This document shows, one piece after another, positions 1 to 11,222 of a stretch of 64,000 nucleotides of DNA (the stretch's first letter is position 1; the number at the start of each line of letters is the position of its first letter). Below the pieces are notes generated by a model. That model saw only the letters and a list, made by a program, of their open reading frames with translations, did not search any database and was not told the DNA's origin. The DNA is from Gymnorhina tibicen (taxonomy: Eukaryota; Chordata; Aves; Passeriformes; Artamidae). Made by a program: the position numbers and the translations under genes. Where the stretch lies: contig VXAZ01000587.1 in assembly GCA_013399875.1 (NCBI GenBank), positions 62,001 to 126,000 of the forward strand, given 5' to 3'.

Positions 1-268
1 GATGCCAAGCTACAAACCCTCAAATGCCTTGCAGGAAAATTTTGGGAGGCAGGAGCAGAACTTTGAGGTGCACTACAACGATGCAGTGCAAGTGCTTGCT
101 CAGAAGTATGAAGAACAGCTGGAAGCACTGGGAGAAGAGAAGAGGCAGAAGTTGGAAGCTCTGTATGAGCAGCTGGTCAATTGTGGGAAACATCTTGACA
201 CCTGCAAGGAGCTGACAGATGAAACCCAGGAGCTTTTCCTGGAAAATGACAAGGCTGAATTTATGAAG
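1..268 (+). CDS. FSD2: FSD2 exon: coiled coil
   Basis: The reading frame starts at base 2 and ends in phase 0 at AAG, followed by donor gtaaag. It encodes a charged coiled coil ([15 protein letters not shown] to ENDKAEFMK). The exon is cut by the window edge. In TRIM-type genes the equivalent exon is about 231 bases. Confidence 0.92.
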
Positions 269-3200
269 GTAAAGAGCTTTAACTGTCAAAGCCCCTTCTA
301 AGTGCTTTTTTTCTGCTTGCAAGTAGTCCCCGTCTGAGAAGTCCCAAGCAGCTTTATTGCTAGGGAGAATTTGGGATGCTCAGTCCATGGTGCTGTCACT
401 GCTCCAGGTGCTTGGCATGGTGGCACTGACTTAGTAGGGCAACACAATAGGGGCAAAATGCAGAAGCAGAAGTTTGTAATTTGGATGCTCATTGATTTGT
501 GAGTCACACTGGGGTTCAGAGAGAAGATATCTTGCTGAAATGCTTATCTGGGGAAACTCTGGAAGTACTTAGTGTTCCTTGCCTTGTGCAGGCTCAGCTC
601 TCTTGCTCTATTCTGGGCTCACAGCAGGCAGGCTGATGCAATCACTTAGGAAGATGTTTCCTTTTCTTGCTCATTTTGGAGGAAAGTTCAGCTGAATGGG
701 AGCCTCCAAACTAAATACATCAAGAGCTCCTGCAAAGTGATGGATGAAATCCCACTCTTGAGGTGGTGTCAAGAAGCTATTTTTCTTTGGCAGGTAGAAA
801 AATAATCGGAAAGAATGAGAATTTTCACTGATGATGAGTGATTGCTCTAACCTGAGCTGTCCTGTGACTCAGGTGGGTGGGAGCATTTCTGTAGCACAGT
901 GACAGTAACTTCTGAACTGGACAACAAACAAATCTCCTAACACCTCCAGTCTACTCCAGTGGGTCAGTTTGCTGTGTGACTCCAACCCGCTGAGTTCTTC
1001 ACGTGAGCTGACTTTCCCCATTCCTCTGCATCTCTGAAATGCAGAGATTTTCTGCATTATTTTCTCCTTAGCTTGTAAACAGTTTTACATCACCCCTAAG
1101 AACCATTATTCATCAAGAATACCTGTTGGTCATGAGCTCTCAGCTGCTTAGATTTCTCCAGGGACTGTACCTCTGTCTTCCACTTCCAGGCCCTGCTCAG
1201 ACTCCCTCCAGTGCAGACCATCTCACTGAGTTCTTTCGCCCAGCTGATTTTGGTTTTTGTTTGTGAGGGATCTGTTGGCACTTTGGACAACCAAGGGAGG
1301 AATCGGTCTGAAGTCTAGATGGGCAGACACTGATGACTACCTGATATTGCTCGTTATCTTACTGTAAATTCAGCCAAGATCTGTCCATTTGAATAGGCAG
1401 GGATGGCTTTGTTCTCAGAGCTGGGACAATTACTTCACTCCAAGGGCTGCATTTGGGGCAATTTATGTAAGACGGGTCAACAGCATGATGTAGTCTGACT
1501 CTGGACTCTTCTATCTTTAACACTCTCTCTTTTTTTCCAACAGGCAGCAGTAACCATGGTTGACAGGTAGTATCACAGTCTGGGATTTTGTGTCACATTT
1601 CCTCCCGCTAATTGGATGGGTTACTGGAGATGCTTGCATGTTCTGGACGTTGTTCAGGCACACAGATGTTGTCTAAGCCACCAGAGCTACTGAAATATTT
1701 AGTGTTTTTGTTTTAAAGCACACCAGAAAAAGTTGCTCTAAGAAACTTAACACTCAACACTTGTTTGGATCCAATTTCAAGAAATCCGAAAGGAGAGTTA
1801 GAGCCTGAATAAATCAGTGTTTTCAGCTTCGTAATAAGGAACTAATTTCACCGAGAAACAGGATTGCTAGAGCTCTTGAAAGAAATGCTCTGGATACAAA
1901 TGAGACTAAAACTGAGCTCTTTAAATATACTGTAACAGGCTTATGTATGCATTGATATAGTGGGGTAGAAAGTCAAGCTGTGGGAGCTCAAAATACACAC
2001 TGAAAAATCTTGGAGCAATTGGAAGAAGTTTTAGGGCACAGTAAATCCTATGGAAGAATCACCCTCTTAAGTGACTGTCATTGTTCATGAAAACACAGAG
2101 AAAAGATACCCCTTTTTTTTCAAATTTACAACACCTAGAGCAACGAGGTCCTGAATTAGGAACAGCGTAAATTCAAAGCAGTGACAGCTATGGAGCTAAC
2201 AGGGTGCTTCCCACAGCGGGGTGCTGGCCACACCTCGCTGCCCTGCTGGGTGGGAGCACGGTGTGTGCAGCCAGCTCAAGGGTGGCCATCAGTCCCAGCA
2301 GCAGCCAGCCCTCTTTGGCCTCTTGGAGCACTGATGGCCACATGTCTCCAAGCTACAGGCACGGGGAGGCTGAGCCTGTACAGCTATGGAAACGGTGTTT
2401 TAAGGAAATGGATGTTAATTCAAAGTCTGCTGTTCTTTTTCTCTTACAAATAGGTATCATAGACAGATATCTCCAACACTATGGTACTTCCAATTAGACA
2501 TTAATTTTTTTCCCCTACAATTACAGGCTGGAAGAATTCTTAAAGAAAGAGGTGGATTTAGAGCTTTCAGCGCTGCCAGACTTTGAAGAGAGGGTCATAG
2601 ATGTCTCTGAAGTTGAACAACTAATGAACTCCATTAATGCTATTCCAGGTACTCTCCCTAAGTGATCATTATTTCAGACCTATTTACATTTAAGTAAGGA
2701 TATGTATTAAATATTACTTCTTTTAAAGGAGATCTGCGAAGGCAGAATTAACTTCTCCCTAGTTTTCCTTCTAGTTTGTTTTTTTTTGTTTGCCTATATA
2801 TACAGAGACACTGGAAGATATTTTTGGATATTTTTTTCCATTTGTTTTCAATATAAAATTACCAGAATTACTGCTAAATTGGGACTTCCTGCTTTTGCTG
2901 CATGATTTCCTAGAAGACTCATGAAGATTACCCCCTTCTGTTGAGGGGTCAGGCATGCTTAGTTGGTTACCTTGTAGTTGCTTGAACAAAATAGAGAGGA
3001 ACCCCAGACTGCTTTAAATAACTTACACAGCTTCTCTTGAGAAACAGATTTCAGTGACTTATTCCTCTGCTATTTTGCAAGCACTTTTTTCCCATAATCC
3101 ACAGGAAACAGCACAACATAAACAAATTTTGAATAACTGAAAAAAACTTTAAAATTTTAAATCTTTTCTGGTGCATCCCAAATTTTCAGAAAGAACATTT

Positions 3201-6200
3201 TTTTTGAATGTTAAAAATATTAAAAGAATATTTTTTATTATATTAATAATATTATATTAATGATTTTATATTAATATTTTATATTAATATAAAATATTAA
3301 AAGAATTTTTTTTTTTTTTTACACCCAGTGCTGTGTTTTGTTAACATAAAACAGCATTTAGTACTTGTTTGCTTGTGCTGCTGACCCCCGTGTTGTTGAG
3401 CTTTTCCCTGATCCCCAGGGTGGCTGGCAGCAGTGGCAGATGTTGGGCTCACTGGAACAGCCCTCAGAGCAGGGGAGGCCGAGTTTACAGAGAAGGGGTA
3501 GGCTGAGGCTTATTTATTTTGTTGTTTTGACTTTGATTTGAAGCAAGACTAGTTCTCACACAGCAGTGACCTGATAATTATCTGCAACTGTTTACAGAGC
3601 CAGCTCCTGACTTTCCTCCATGTGGGAGGAATATGACCCCGTTCAGTGCCAAGGCTTTGTGCAAACACCTTTGTGAGAGGAGAGGTACAACACACCATGG
3701 TTATACATTCAAAAACTGACCTGTTTTTCCCTGTGCAGCTCCCTGTGCCCCTGTGATCAATCCACAGGCTCCCAGCGCAGCAACTGGCACCTCACTGAGG
3801 GTTTGCTGGGGCCTCTTCTCAGATGACACCGTGGAGTGCTACCAGCTGTGCTACAAACCAGTGAGCAACGAGAGGCACAGTGATGAGCAAGCAGGTAAGG
3901 AGGCCTGGGCCCAAGGGGACACCTCAGCCCTCCACTGGGCCCATCACAGGAGCAAAGACAGGACATGGCAGCAGCAGAGCTAGCAGGAATGGGAAGGGGA
4001 CAGGAGGATTTCTGGAGGGTGGGCGCTGTATTAGACACACATGTGCTGCATCCACTGCAAAGCACAGCATTTTTAAAGAGCAAACCGTCCTGTCACCAGC
4101 ACATCCACTGAAACCCCCAGATGATTTTACAGTTGATCTTAGTGCTAATAGTAGGCTGTGACTCCCTAAGATGCACAGGCACACAGAGAACCACAGAACC
4201 ATCCTAAAATGTCCCAGCCTTGTGACAAAACTGCCTTTGCTAATACTGTTCGTGCAGAACCTTCACAAGTGGAAGCCAGTAGAGTGCCAGTGGCCAGTTG
4301 AGAAAGAAAAGCAGAAGCTATCTAAATTTTATAAGATGAAGAATGAGAAATGAGTGGTAAAATAGCTTCAGCTCTTGTCCCATCTGATTTATGGTGCTTT
4401 AGAGGAAGGCACTGCAAAACTGCCTGACAGCTGATCAAAGAGGGTGGAGCACGAGCAGCTCTCTTGGACTCAGCACACAAAACAATGCACCCCAACTCCA
4501 CCATGTGACACAGCTTTGGGGAAGTGTGGGCAACTGTGTAAAGGCACTGTAAATGCTTTGTTGTTGTCGTTTCAGAGCACACACTAAAAGTCAAAGAAAC
4601 ATACTGCACCATTACTGATCTGGTGCCAAATACACAGTACGAATTTTGGGTCAGTGCTTTAAATGCCTCCGGTATCAGTCCACCAAGTGAAAGAGCAGTT
4701 TATGTAACAGGTAAAAATATTTTATTCCTACGACTTTTTGACCTTCATAGTGAAATTCAAAATTCTCTCTGAATTTTATGCCAGTAGTGCTTTCTGGGCA
4801 CTTTCTTTCTTCTGATGTAAGCCTACTGACTGCATGGGAATTCCCTACTTTTATTTGGAGAGCCTGTCATGCCAACTGTCCCTGTTTTAGAGTGGAAGAA
4901 ACGGAAGCAGAGAGACAAAACAAATTACTTAAATGCAAGCATGTAGACCAGCTGTGAATAAGGTTCAAGTTTCCTGGTTCTGCCAGATGAATGCCAGCTC
5001 TTCTTTTATTGGCCTATAGGTATTTTGTGGATTCACCTGTTATGCTGTTCTTTTTAACTGCAGTTCAGTCAAGGACATTGTGTGAAATCCTGACATCAGA
5101 TTGAGCAAGTCAGTGTGAGACCTTCAAGTACTTGTTCCAGATGTCTTTGACTTCTCAGAGCAGAGAAGAGATGCACCTTTATGACAAAGATAAAACTAAT
5201 GATAGAAAACAGCTGTGTAATCAGTCTTTATGTTACTTCTCTGTTTAATTCTCTTGACACCTTTATAGTCCAAATTAAGTCTTTAACTAGTACTGTTAAT
5301 CACTCTACCTACTGTTTATTGTCCATTGAGGGGGCGGGTTTCTTTAACTGTATAGTATTAGTAAACAACTTCTCTATTTTTTTAATTCTTCAAAGAGTGT
5401 TGGTTGCAAACATCTTCAAGCAACAGCTTAGAATTGTTCTTCTGCCTACTTTTTAGCTCCTTCACCACCTACCATAAAGAGTAGAAAGATCCGAAGCTGT
5501 GAAAATGCAGCACTGGTGTGCTGGGAATCCAGAGACCTTAACCCTGTTGATTCCTACACGGTTGAATTGTCCAAGCTGACAGATGAAGAAAATGATGATG
5601 TTATTACTGAGTGAGTTACTCTTCTATTGAGCCCATGACCCTGTAGAGATGAAACCATTTCAATCACGTGGCATCAGATAGGACTAAGAAAGGACCCATG
5701 ACCTTCTGGTGAATTGACATTTATAAATAATCCTCTTAGTAAAATTAGTTGTAGAAATGTTAATCAAAAATTACTATATGAGAACTATGGGTATGGGAAA
5801 AGGGCAGAAGCAAATGTAAAATGTAAAAATCTGCAGTCTGTCACAGACTCTCTCTTGCCCTGCTACTGACAACTGTACAAGGTAAAACGTTGTTACAAGA
5901 GAAGTGTAATTTCTTTGTTGCTCAGAAAAATAATCTCAATGGTCTACCTTTGTTCTCTACCCTGTCATTTTCCATGGATTTATTTGCTGTAGATCCATTG
6001 TTGGGATCCCTAACTGTGAAGTCCTAATTCACCTCCAGCCAACTCAAAAGTATCGCGTCTGTGTCCGAGCCCAAAACCTGGGTGGCTCCAGTGAAAGGAG
6101 TGAGCCTGTCCTGATACACACCACAGGTACTGTACAGCTTGGAACAACTCCAGCAGCCTATTGTAGCATCTATTACCTTCACAGAAAGATTCCTGCTGGT

Positions 6201-9200
6201 TTCAATGGCCTCTGGATCGGGTCCTAATCTCTTTCATCTAATTACACACCTGGTAACCTTTTAGGAATGAAAAAACAAACTTCTTGTAACAATAAGTGCA
6301 TTGCTTTAGCTCTGTAATTTATAATGTTGCTGTCTGGTACATTTGATACTTGAAAGTTACAAATTTCTAAACATTTTAAAAGACAGTATCAAACCCAATG
6401 CCCACATATTGCCAGCCTGCAAAGTACTGACACACCAGTGAGGGAAGCTGTAGTGTGATTTTACTTCAGAGATTACAATGTAATGAAGCTGCTGCTGGCA
6501 AGTATGGCTGAGACAGCACTTTTAGAGCCATTTAGAGACACCAGTGCTCACCTTCATCACTGCTGCAATGACACTGCAACTTCACTGGCTCGTCTCAAAT
6601 CTCCCACACCACTCACAGATATGTTCACACCTTACCTGTGTCTCTTCTGCCCTTACCTTCTGTGAGAGATTTGCAAATTGTATTTCTTCAGCAGATGACC
6701 ACACAAGGTTATGTTTCAGTAAAACTGTCTGCCACACAGCAGGGACACCACAGAAAAGAAATGCTCATCCTTAAATCCCTGGAGAGGAAAACTGTCATTG
6801 TGTTACCATCGTCTGTGTGTATTCCAACTGCTTAAATCAAACTCAATATTTGAAATTGCCCATTCTGTTTGCACAGCATGTGTTTGTTTTCAGCAGCACA
6901 TGTCTGTAATTGCCCTGTCATTGTTTGTATTGTATTTGCAATGAAGTAACTTGCAGTTTGATTATAATGATTTCATTTGGGATTACCATGGGGAGATTTA
7001 TCTTCTCGGAGCCTACATTATGCAAACAGCTGATGCAAATTGATCTGTCGGCCTCAAGAACCCACCTCCAACACCGGGAATGGCCTTTGATCCTTTCTGG
7101 GGTGGGTAAACAAGCACCAACTACACGCAGCAGCTGTGCCACTCGTGGCTGCTCCTCAGGGCCCAGCGCATCAGAGCTGCTCTGTGAAGTCTCCGCAGGG
7201 AGGAAGGCAGAAGCACTTTTATCCTGGGCTGGACTTACCTCTCTGAGGGCTGATCTGACAAGGGAGGTGCTGAAGCATGAGGGATCCTTTCTCTTCAAAC
7301 TGTGCCCAGCATTTACGTGGATGAGTGAGGCCATGGAGAGTCCTTCCAGCCCCCTTTCTCATTTCAGTGATTAAAAATAGATCACTTGAAACCAGACAGT
7401 CCATTGCAGGGATGACGCCTCATCTCTGAATAGCTACTTCCTGCACAATGCCTGCAGCTTTGAGCCCTGGTGGGGTTCAAAACCAGGCTAAGTCCCCTGC
7501 TTTTCACAAGGCTGAAACTAAACAGTGTTAAGCTGTAAAACTCCCATTTATTAGAAAAACTTAAAAAAAGATGGTCTTGTCCTCTCAATGTCAGCCACAG
7601 ATTCTTTCTAGAGCATTGGTGAATCTTTGTGTGGATCCAAACATTTCACCATACCCTTTGCTGCAAACCCTAATGCTATAAGGAATTACTGGAGTTATCC
7701 TCAGGCATTTTCTCTTGCAGGCACCTGCTTCTACCTTAATGAGGACACAGCCCATCCTTTACTGGCAATTCTAGATGATGGATTTACCATTTCATGTGAT
7801 GAACTGGAAAACCCAGAGTGTGATCTGCCTGTCTACGATAACAGCTTTACAAGGTATACAGAAGCATTTAAGTTTCTTTGGTTTTTTTTAACAGATGCCA
7901 GGAAATGTCTAATGGGGCTTTCAGCAGCTCTGATTAATTTTTTGAGTTGAAATCTCTCTCTCCAGCTGCTCTTTGGAACTTGGAAGTTAATGCAAGTTCT
8001 TAAAGAGGATTACAGATGCAGCAGCCACAATTACGTACAAGCCTACTTACTTGTCTGGCACACTGAGCTAAATTTGAACAGGTATTTAGGTGCCATAACA
8101 AATGCTAAGGGAAGGAGAGGGATCTGAAAACTTACTTCTTGCTGAAAGATATAACTGATTTGGACCAACAGGTATTACTTTCAAAAAAGAATTAAGCCCT
8201 TTGCCATTGAAGTGAGACTAAGCTTGCCAAAATGCCTATTTCCAGTCAAAACCACAGAAACACCATATAACCAGGACAGGCATCTGCAGACCCAGGATAA
8301 TACAAGCCTACAACTTAGTCCCTCCACGGAAATGCAGTGGTACTAGAGGGCTAGGTAGAAAAGAGTTGGGAGACTGGTGATCCTTTTCATTAAAGTCATC
8401 ATGGTAATCTTAAATGGGATTTCATCCCACTTCTACAGGATTCTTTTATGTTTCACGTCAACAGCTAGAACTGGCACTCATCTCATTCAGAGGCTGAGGT
8501 TTTGGTACCACTATGAACTTTTCAAAAATCTCTTTCAAGCCAAGATACTGAAAAAGGAAGAAAGAAAAAAAGCTCCCAAGCTGAGATGCCTAACATTCAT
8601 ACTGCAAGGAAATTACATGGCAAACTCTTCTTCCTGAAGTTTGTGTGGTCTCCTAAAGGCTGATGTATTTCCTAACTGCAACAGCTTCTGCAGCGCACCT
8701 CAGGTTTGCCTTGGTGGCTTTGCAGCTCTCATCAGGTCACATTTTGGTCACAGATGTTTACCCATCCATTTTGCATCATTCCTTTTCCTTCTCACGCTGT
8801 AGCAACACAGCCCCTCTGAGTCCTGATTTCAGCAGCCTTTAAGCTGTTCTCAAGACATTTACATGCACTTGCAATGAACTGTACACTGGCTGTAAGCGAG
8901 TGCAGCTGCAGGGTACAGCTATTGTGCTGTGCATGCCCATCCTCACACACCAGGCCCTCCAAATGCTGAGCACAGCTCTCTCTCAGCATTGCCTAAAAGA
9001 GCTCAGTGTCTGCCAGCAGCATCCCTTTCCTTTGTAACTTACAACTTCAGACACTTGAACATAGAAACATAAAAGTAGTGCGTGTTTGAAACCTGCTGTC
9101 CCCCTTGACAATGACAGCTAATACACCATGTACTTTTCCTGAGAAAAAGCTGAGGTGTAATCTTACAGGAGCCACGTTGCCCTCTTAGAGTGTTTCAGAA

Positions 9201-11222
9201 GCATTTGGAATGGGTTATTTTGCCCAATTTTCTTGCTTCAGAACTTGTGTTTTTGCAGACTTGCCTCTTCAAAGCACCCCAGTTCCTTTGACTCCCAAGA
9301 CTGTGCCAGTAAATGAAGCTGAAGGGTCTCTCTGTAGTGCATTGTCTTTGTCTGTCTCTATTATACAACTTTCAAAAGAGTTATTTTCTGTGTGGTTCCT
9401 ATCATATATTTCACGGCCCAGGTACCCAGCATAGTGCAAGTTTTCCTACCGTGTTCAATTCTTCCTAATCTCTCCAAACACAACGTAGACAGGTTCCTTC
9501 CTCCCCAGCTGCCCCAGGAACTTCATGCTGTTACAGTGCTCAGTTCCTAATGGTGAGTAACATTCAAAACCTTGGGCTGTTTGGAAAGAAAATGCAAAAT
9601 CTGTAGACTTTTTTCCCCTGCCTTGCTGGGGTTGACCAGAGCACTCTCTTTTCTAACAAGTAATAACTTTCCTAGAAAACCCAGGCAAGTATATGATGCT
9701 GTTCTCCCTCTTCCTGGAAGTGCCCAGGACACTCATTTATACAAAGCTACCCACAAGTAAAAACAGGGCAGGTGTCACAAAGAAACCACTGTAGGCTGAG
9801 TGTCAGCTCCTCAGCATGGGGAATTCACTGGAGTCAAAAATCCACGCTGCACTGCTAAGGAGACAGCAAAAGTGGCTTTTGTTTATTGCTATGTAATGTC
9901 CTGATATATACATACCCAAACATATCTAAACACTGTGAAGAGCATTATAGAGAGGCCCTGCCAAAACACATATTCCTGTCTCCCACAGATGCATTGCGAT
10001 CCTGGGCAGTCTGATCCCATTTCCAGGGAAGCATTACTGGGAGGTGGAAGTCGACGAAGATACAGAGTACAGAACTGGTGTGGCTTTTCAGAACACTCCG
10101 AGACATGGTCACCTGGGGGCAAACAACTCGTCCTGGTGCATGAGGCACATCATCACACCCTCAAGGTAAGGGCTGTGGAGGCTGCAGGTCTCTGACAGGA
10201 ACAACTCTTACACCTGCAGGCAGGGAAGCAGAGAAGCCAGAGATTTTTTATCAGCCTCAGACCAGGCATCAGAGGCCTCTGACATTCCACCCTTGTCACT
10301 GTAAACTGGTGTTGGAAGGATACTGGAACGCTTAAGCAAATCCTCCTGCTTTTTTAGGGTGTTTCAGAAGCATTTGGCATGGGTTATTTTGCCCAACTTC
10401 CTTGCTTCAGATCTTGTGTTTTTACAGATTTGCATCTTCAAAGCACCCAGTTCTGCTGACTCTGAGACAGTGCTAGTGAATCAAGCTGAAGGGTCTCTCT
10501 GTGGTACATTGTGAAATGAGTACCTCTCTGGGGTACTCAGTGAAATGAGACGTTGTCACATTGAAACAGGCAGTTCCAGGAACAAATCAGAATAAAATCT
10601 GAGATGCAGAATTTAACTGTAAATGTTACCAAAATCTCAGTGGGAAGAGAGAGGGTAAAAGATCCATGTAACCCAGAAACTAGGTATCTGGCTAAAGCCA
10701 GCTAAACCCGGCTACACCCAACTGCTTTTCATTTCTGTTCTACCTACGGCAGTATGTCATACCTGCCTGCAGAAATGCCAGCTCCCCTCCTGCCTCAGCT
10801 GCACTGCTGCCTCTCCCTTGGACACTGGTACATTGACATCACTGCCTTTGACTCTCGTGAGCAGCCTGGGCACCTGCGTGCACACAGGTGCCCAGGCTGC
10901 TCACGAGAGTCAAAGGCATCACTGAGAGCAGCCAGGATGCCTTCAGCTCCTTTTGTTTCTTGCCTACAGGCACAAGTATGAATTCCTGCACAGCGGGATG
11001 ACACCTGACATCAGAATTACTGTTCCCCCCAGAAGGATTGGCATCCTGCTGGACTACGAGAACTGCAGACTGTCATTTTTCAACGCAGATATTGCCCAGC
11101 ACCTTCACACTTTCAACTCACACTTCCAGCATTATGTACACCCCTGCTTTGCACTGGAAACACCTGGTATCTTAAGGATACATACTGGAATTGCAAGGCC
11201 CCCATGGACTGCCTTCCCATAA
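1..11222 (+). CDS. FSD2: FSD2, fibronectin type III and SPRY domain-containing protein 2 (3' part, ten exons)
   Basis: Seen: ten exons with consensus splice sites that join in one frame: 1-268, 1544-1566, 2527-2648, 3739-3894, 4576-4710, 5457-5610, 5993-6126, 7721-7853, 9989-10165 and 10970-11222. They give about 517 residues ending at TAA 11220-11222. Order of parts: a Glu/Lys-rich coiled coil, a COS-box-like segment ([13 protein letters not shown]), two FN3 domains (linkers with APVINPQAP and APSPPTIKS), and a B30.2/SPRY domain ([32 protein letters not shown]). Known: FSD2 is a striated-muscle protein related to CMYA5 and the TRIM-like FSD1 proteins, reported at the sarcoplasmic reticulum with the ryanodine receptor. 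The human protein is about 749 residues, so roughly 230 N-terminal residues lie upstream of this window. The Met codon at position 2 is internal, because homology continues before it. Gene identity is by recognition of sequence and domain order; CMYA5 and FSD1 fit less well. Confidence 0.93.
1544..1566 (+). CDS. FSD2: FSD2 23-base microexon
   Basis: Acceptor ttccaacag, then 23 bases encoding AAVTMVD plus two bases of an Arg codon, then donor gtagta. It joins the coiled-coil exon (phase 0) to the next exon, which begins with the missing G. A 23-base exon at this place is the typical TRIM-family arrangement. Confidence 0.88.
2527..2648 (+). CDS. FSD2: FSD2 exon: end of coiled coil, COS-box-like region
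   Basis: Acceptor ttacag and donor gtactc. Encodes [19 protein letters not shown] followed by [20 protein letters not shown]. This is the acidic helical segment that follows the coiled coil in FSD and class I TRIM proteins, where it forms a COS box. It ends in phase 1. Confidence 0.92.
3197..3320. repeat. AT-rich low-complexity tract with a perfect 30-bp palindrome
   Basis: About 120 bases of almost pure A/T made of TATTAA-like units and ending in a T run. Positions 3271-3300 equal their own reverse complement exactly (15-base arms, TTAATATTTTATATT and its complement, no loop). It lies in an FSD2 intron. Confidence 0.85.
3739..3894 (+). CDS. FSD2: FSD2 exon: first FN3 domain, part 1
   Basis: Acceptor ctgtgcag, donor gtaagg. 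Encodes the start of the first fibronectin type III domain ([20 protein letters not shown], then [13 protein letters not shown]), with the Trp and Tyr core residues of the fold. Phase 1 at both ends. Confidence 0.93.
4576..4710 (+). CDS. FSD2: FSD2 exon: first FN3 domain, part 2
   Basis: Acceptor gtttcag, donor gtaaaa. Encodes the second half of the FN3 domain with the signature tyrosine-corner stretch ([20 protein letters not shown]). Phase 1 at both ends, so the two half-domain exons form a symmetrical unit. Confidence 0.93.
5457..5610 (+). CDS. FSD2: FSD2 exon: second FN3 domain, part 1
   Basis: Acceptor tttttag, donor gtgagt. Encodes [20 protein letters not shown], a VCWES core and a [13 protein letters not shown] strand, then an acidic EENDDVITE loop. 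Ends in phase 2. Confidence 0.92.
5993..6126 (+). CDS. FSD2: FSD2 exon: second FN3 domain, part 2
   Basis: Acceptor tgctgtag, donor gtactg. Encodes [39 protein letters not shown] and LIHTTG, the second half of an FN3 domain. It leads into the SPRY part. Confidence 0.93.
6127..7720 (+). other. FSD2 intron between FN3 and SPRY exons
   Basis: A 1.6-kb intron with no exon-like conservation that I recognise. Two overlapping ORFs of about 140-150 codons near 6910-7374 on opposite strands look fortuitous. Confidence 0.55.
7721..7853 (+). CDS. FSD2: FSD2 exon: start of B30.2/SPRY domain
   Basis: Acceptor tctcttgcag, donor gtatac. Encodes [36 protein letters not shown] and VYDNSFTR. This is the PRY-like lead-in of the B30.2 fold; the AHPLL motif is typical. 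Ends in phase 2. Confidence 0.92.
9185..9345 (+). repeat. Direct repeat, copy 1 (FSD2 intron before the 177-bp SPRY exon)
   Basis: About 160 bases that recur at 10354-10512 in the same orientation, with roughly 85-88% identity by eye and two small indels. Both copies contain a pyrimidine-rich acceptor-like string (CTTGTGTTTTTGCAG here). I do not recognise the family. Confidence 0.85.
9989..10165 (+). CDS. FSD2: FSD2 exon: core of B30.2/SPRY domain
   Basis: Acceptor tcccacag, donor gtaagg. Length is 177 bases (59 codons) with phase 2 at both ends, so skipping it would keep the frame. Encodes [40 protein letters not shown] and [14 protein letters not shown]. It lies between two copies of a ~160-bp direct repeat (about 9185-9345 and 10354-10512). 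Confidence 0.94.
10354..10512 (+). repeat. Direct repeat, copy 2 (FSD2 intron after the 177-bp SPRY exon)
   Basis: Second copy of the unit at 9185-9345, offset by about 1169 bases. It shares GTGTTTCAGAAGCATTTGG (one base differs just after) and GCTGAAGGGTCTCTCTGT near its end. The exon at 9989-10165 is enclosed by the pair. Confidence 0.85.
10843..10918. repeat. Near-perfect 76-bp palindrome in the last FSD2 intron
   Basis: The arms 10843-10876 and 10885-10918 are exact 34-base inverted repeats (TGCCTTTGACTCTCGTGAGC and its complement at the outer ends). The 8-base centre is itself palindromic except for one pair (10877/10884). Direct copies of CATCACTG lie across the left outer end (10837-10844) and right outer end (10917-10924). 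It could form a very stable hairpin in RNA or a cruciform in DNA. Confidence 0.95.
10970..11222 (+). CDS. FSD2: FSD2 last coding exon: end of SPRY domain
   Basis: Acceptor tgcctacag. Encodes [40 protein letters not shown] and [20 protein letters not shown], ending WTAFP then TAA. A large near-perfect palindrome (10843-10918) lies about 50 bases upstream of the acceptor. No AATAAA or ATTAAA follows within about 1 kb; only a TATAAA variant near 11307 was seen. Confidence 0.94.

Larger units (their letters stand above)
269..3738 (+). other. FSD2 introns between the coiled-coil and first FN3 exons
   Basis: Introns 269-1543, 1567-2526 and 2649-3738. Apart from the AT-rich tract at about 3197-3320 (listed separately), I see no gene, RNA or recognisable mobile element. 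The short ORFs here lack splice-compatible homology. Confidence 0.6.

Noticed and set aside
2..301. ATG at position 2 as the FSD2 start codon
   Set aside because: FSD2 similarity continues upstream of this Met in known proteins, and the window begins inside the exon. The ORF also runs past the donor at 269.
6910..7374. 154-codon ORF in an FSD2 intron
   Set aside because: It is matched by a 138-codon ORF on the other strand, has no domain, and is not needed for the FSD2 frame.
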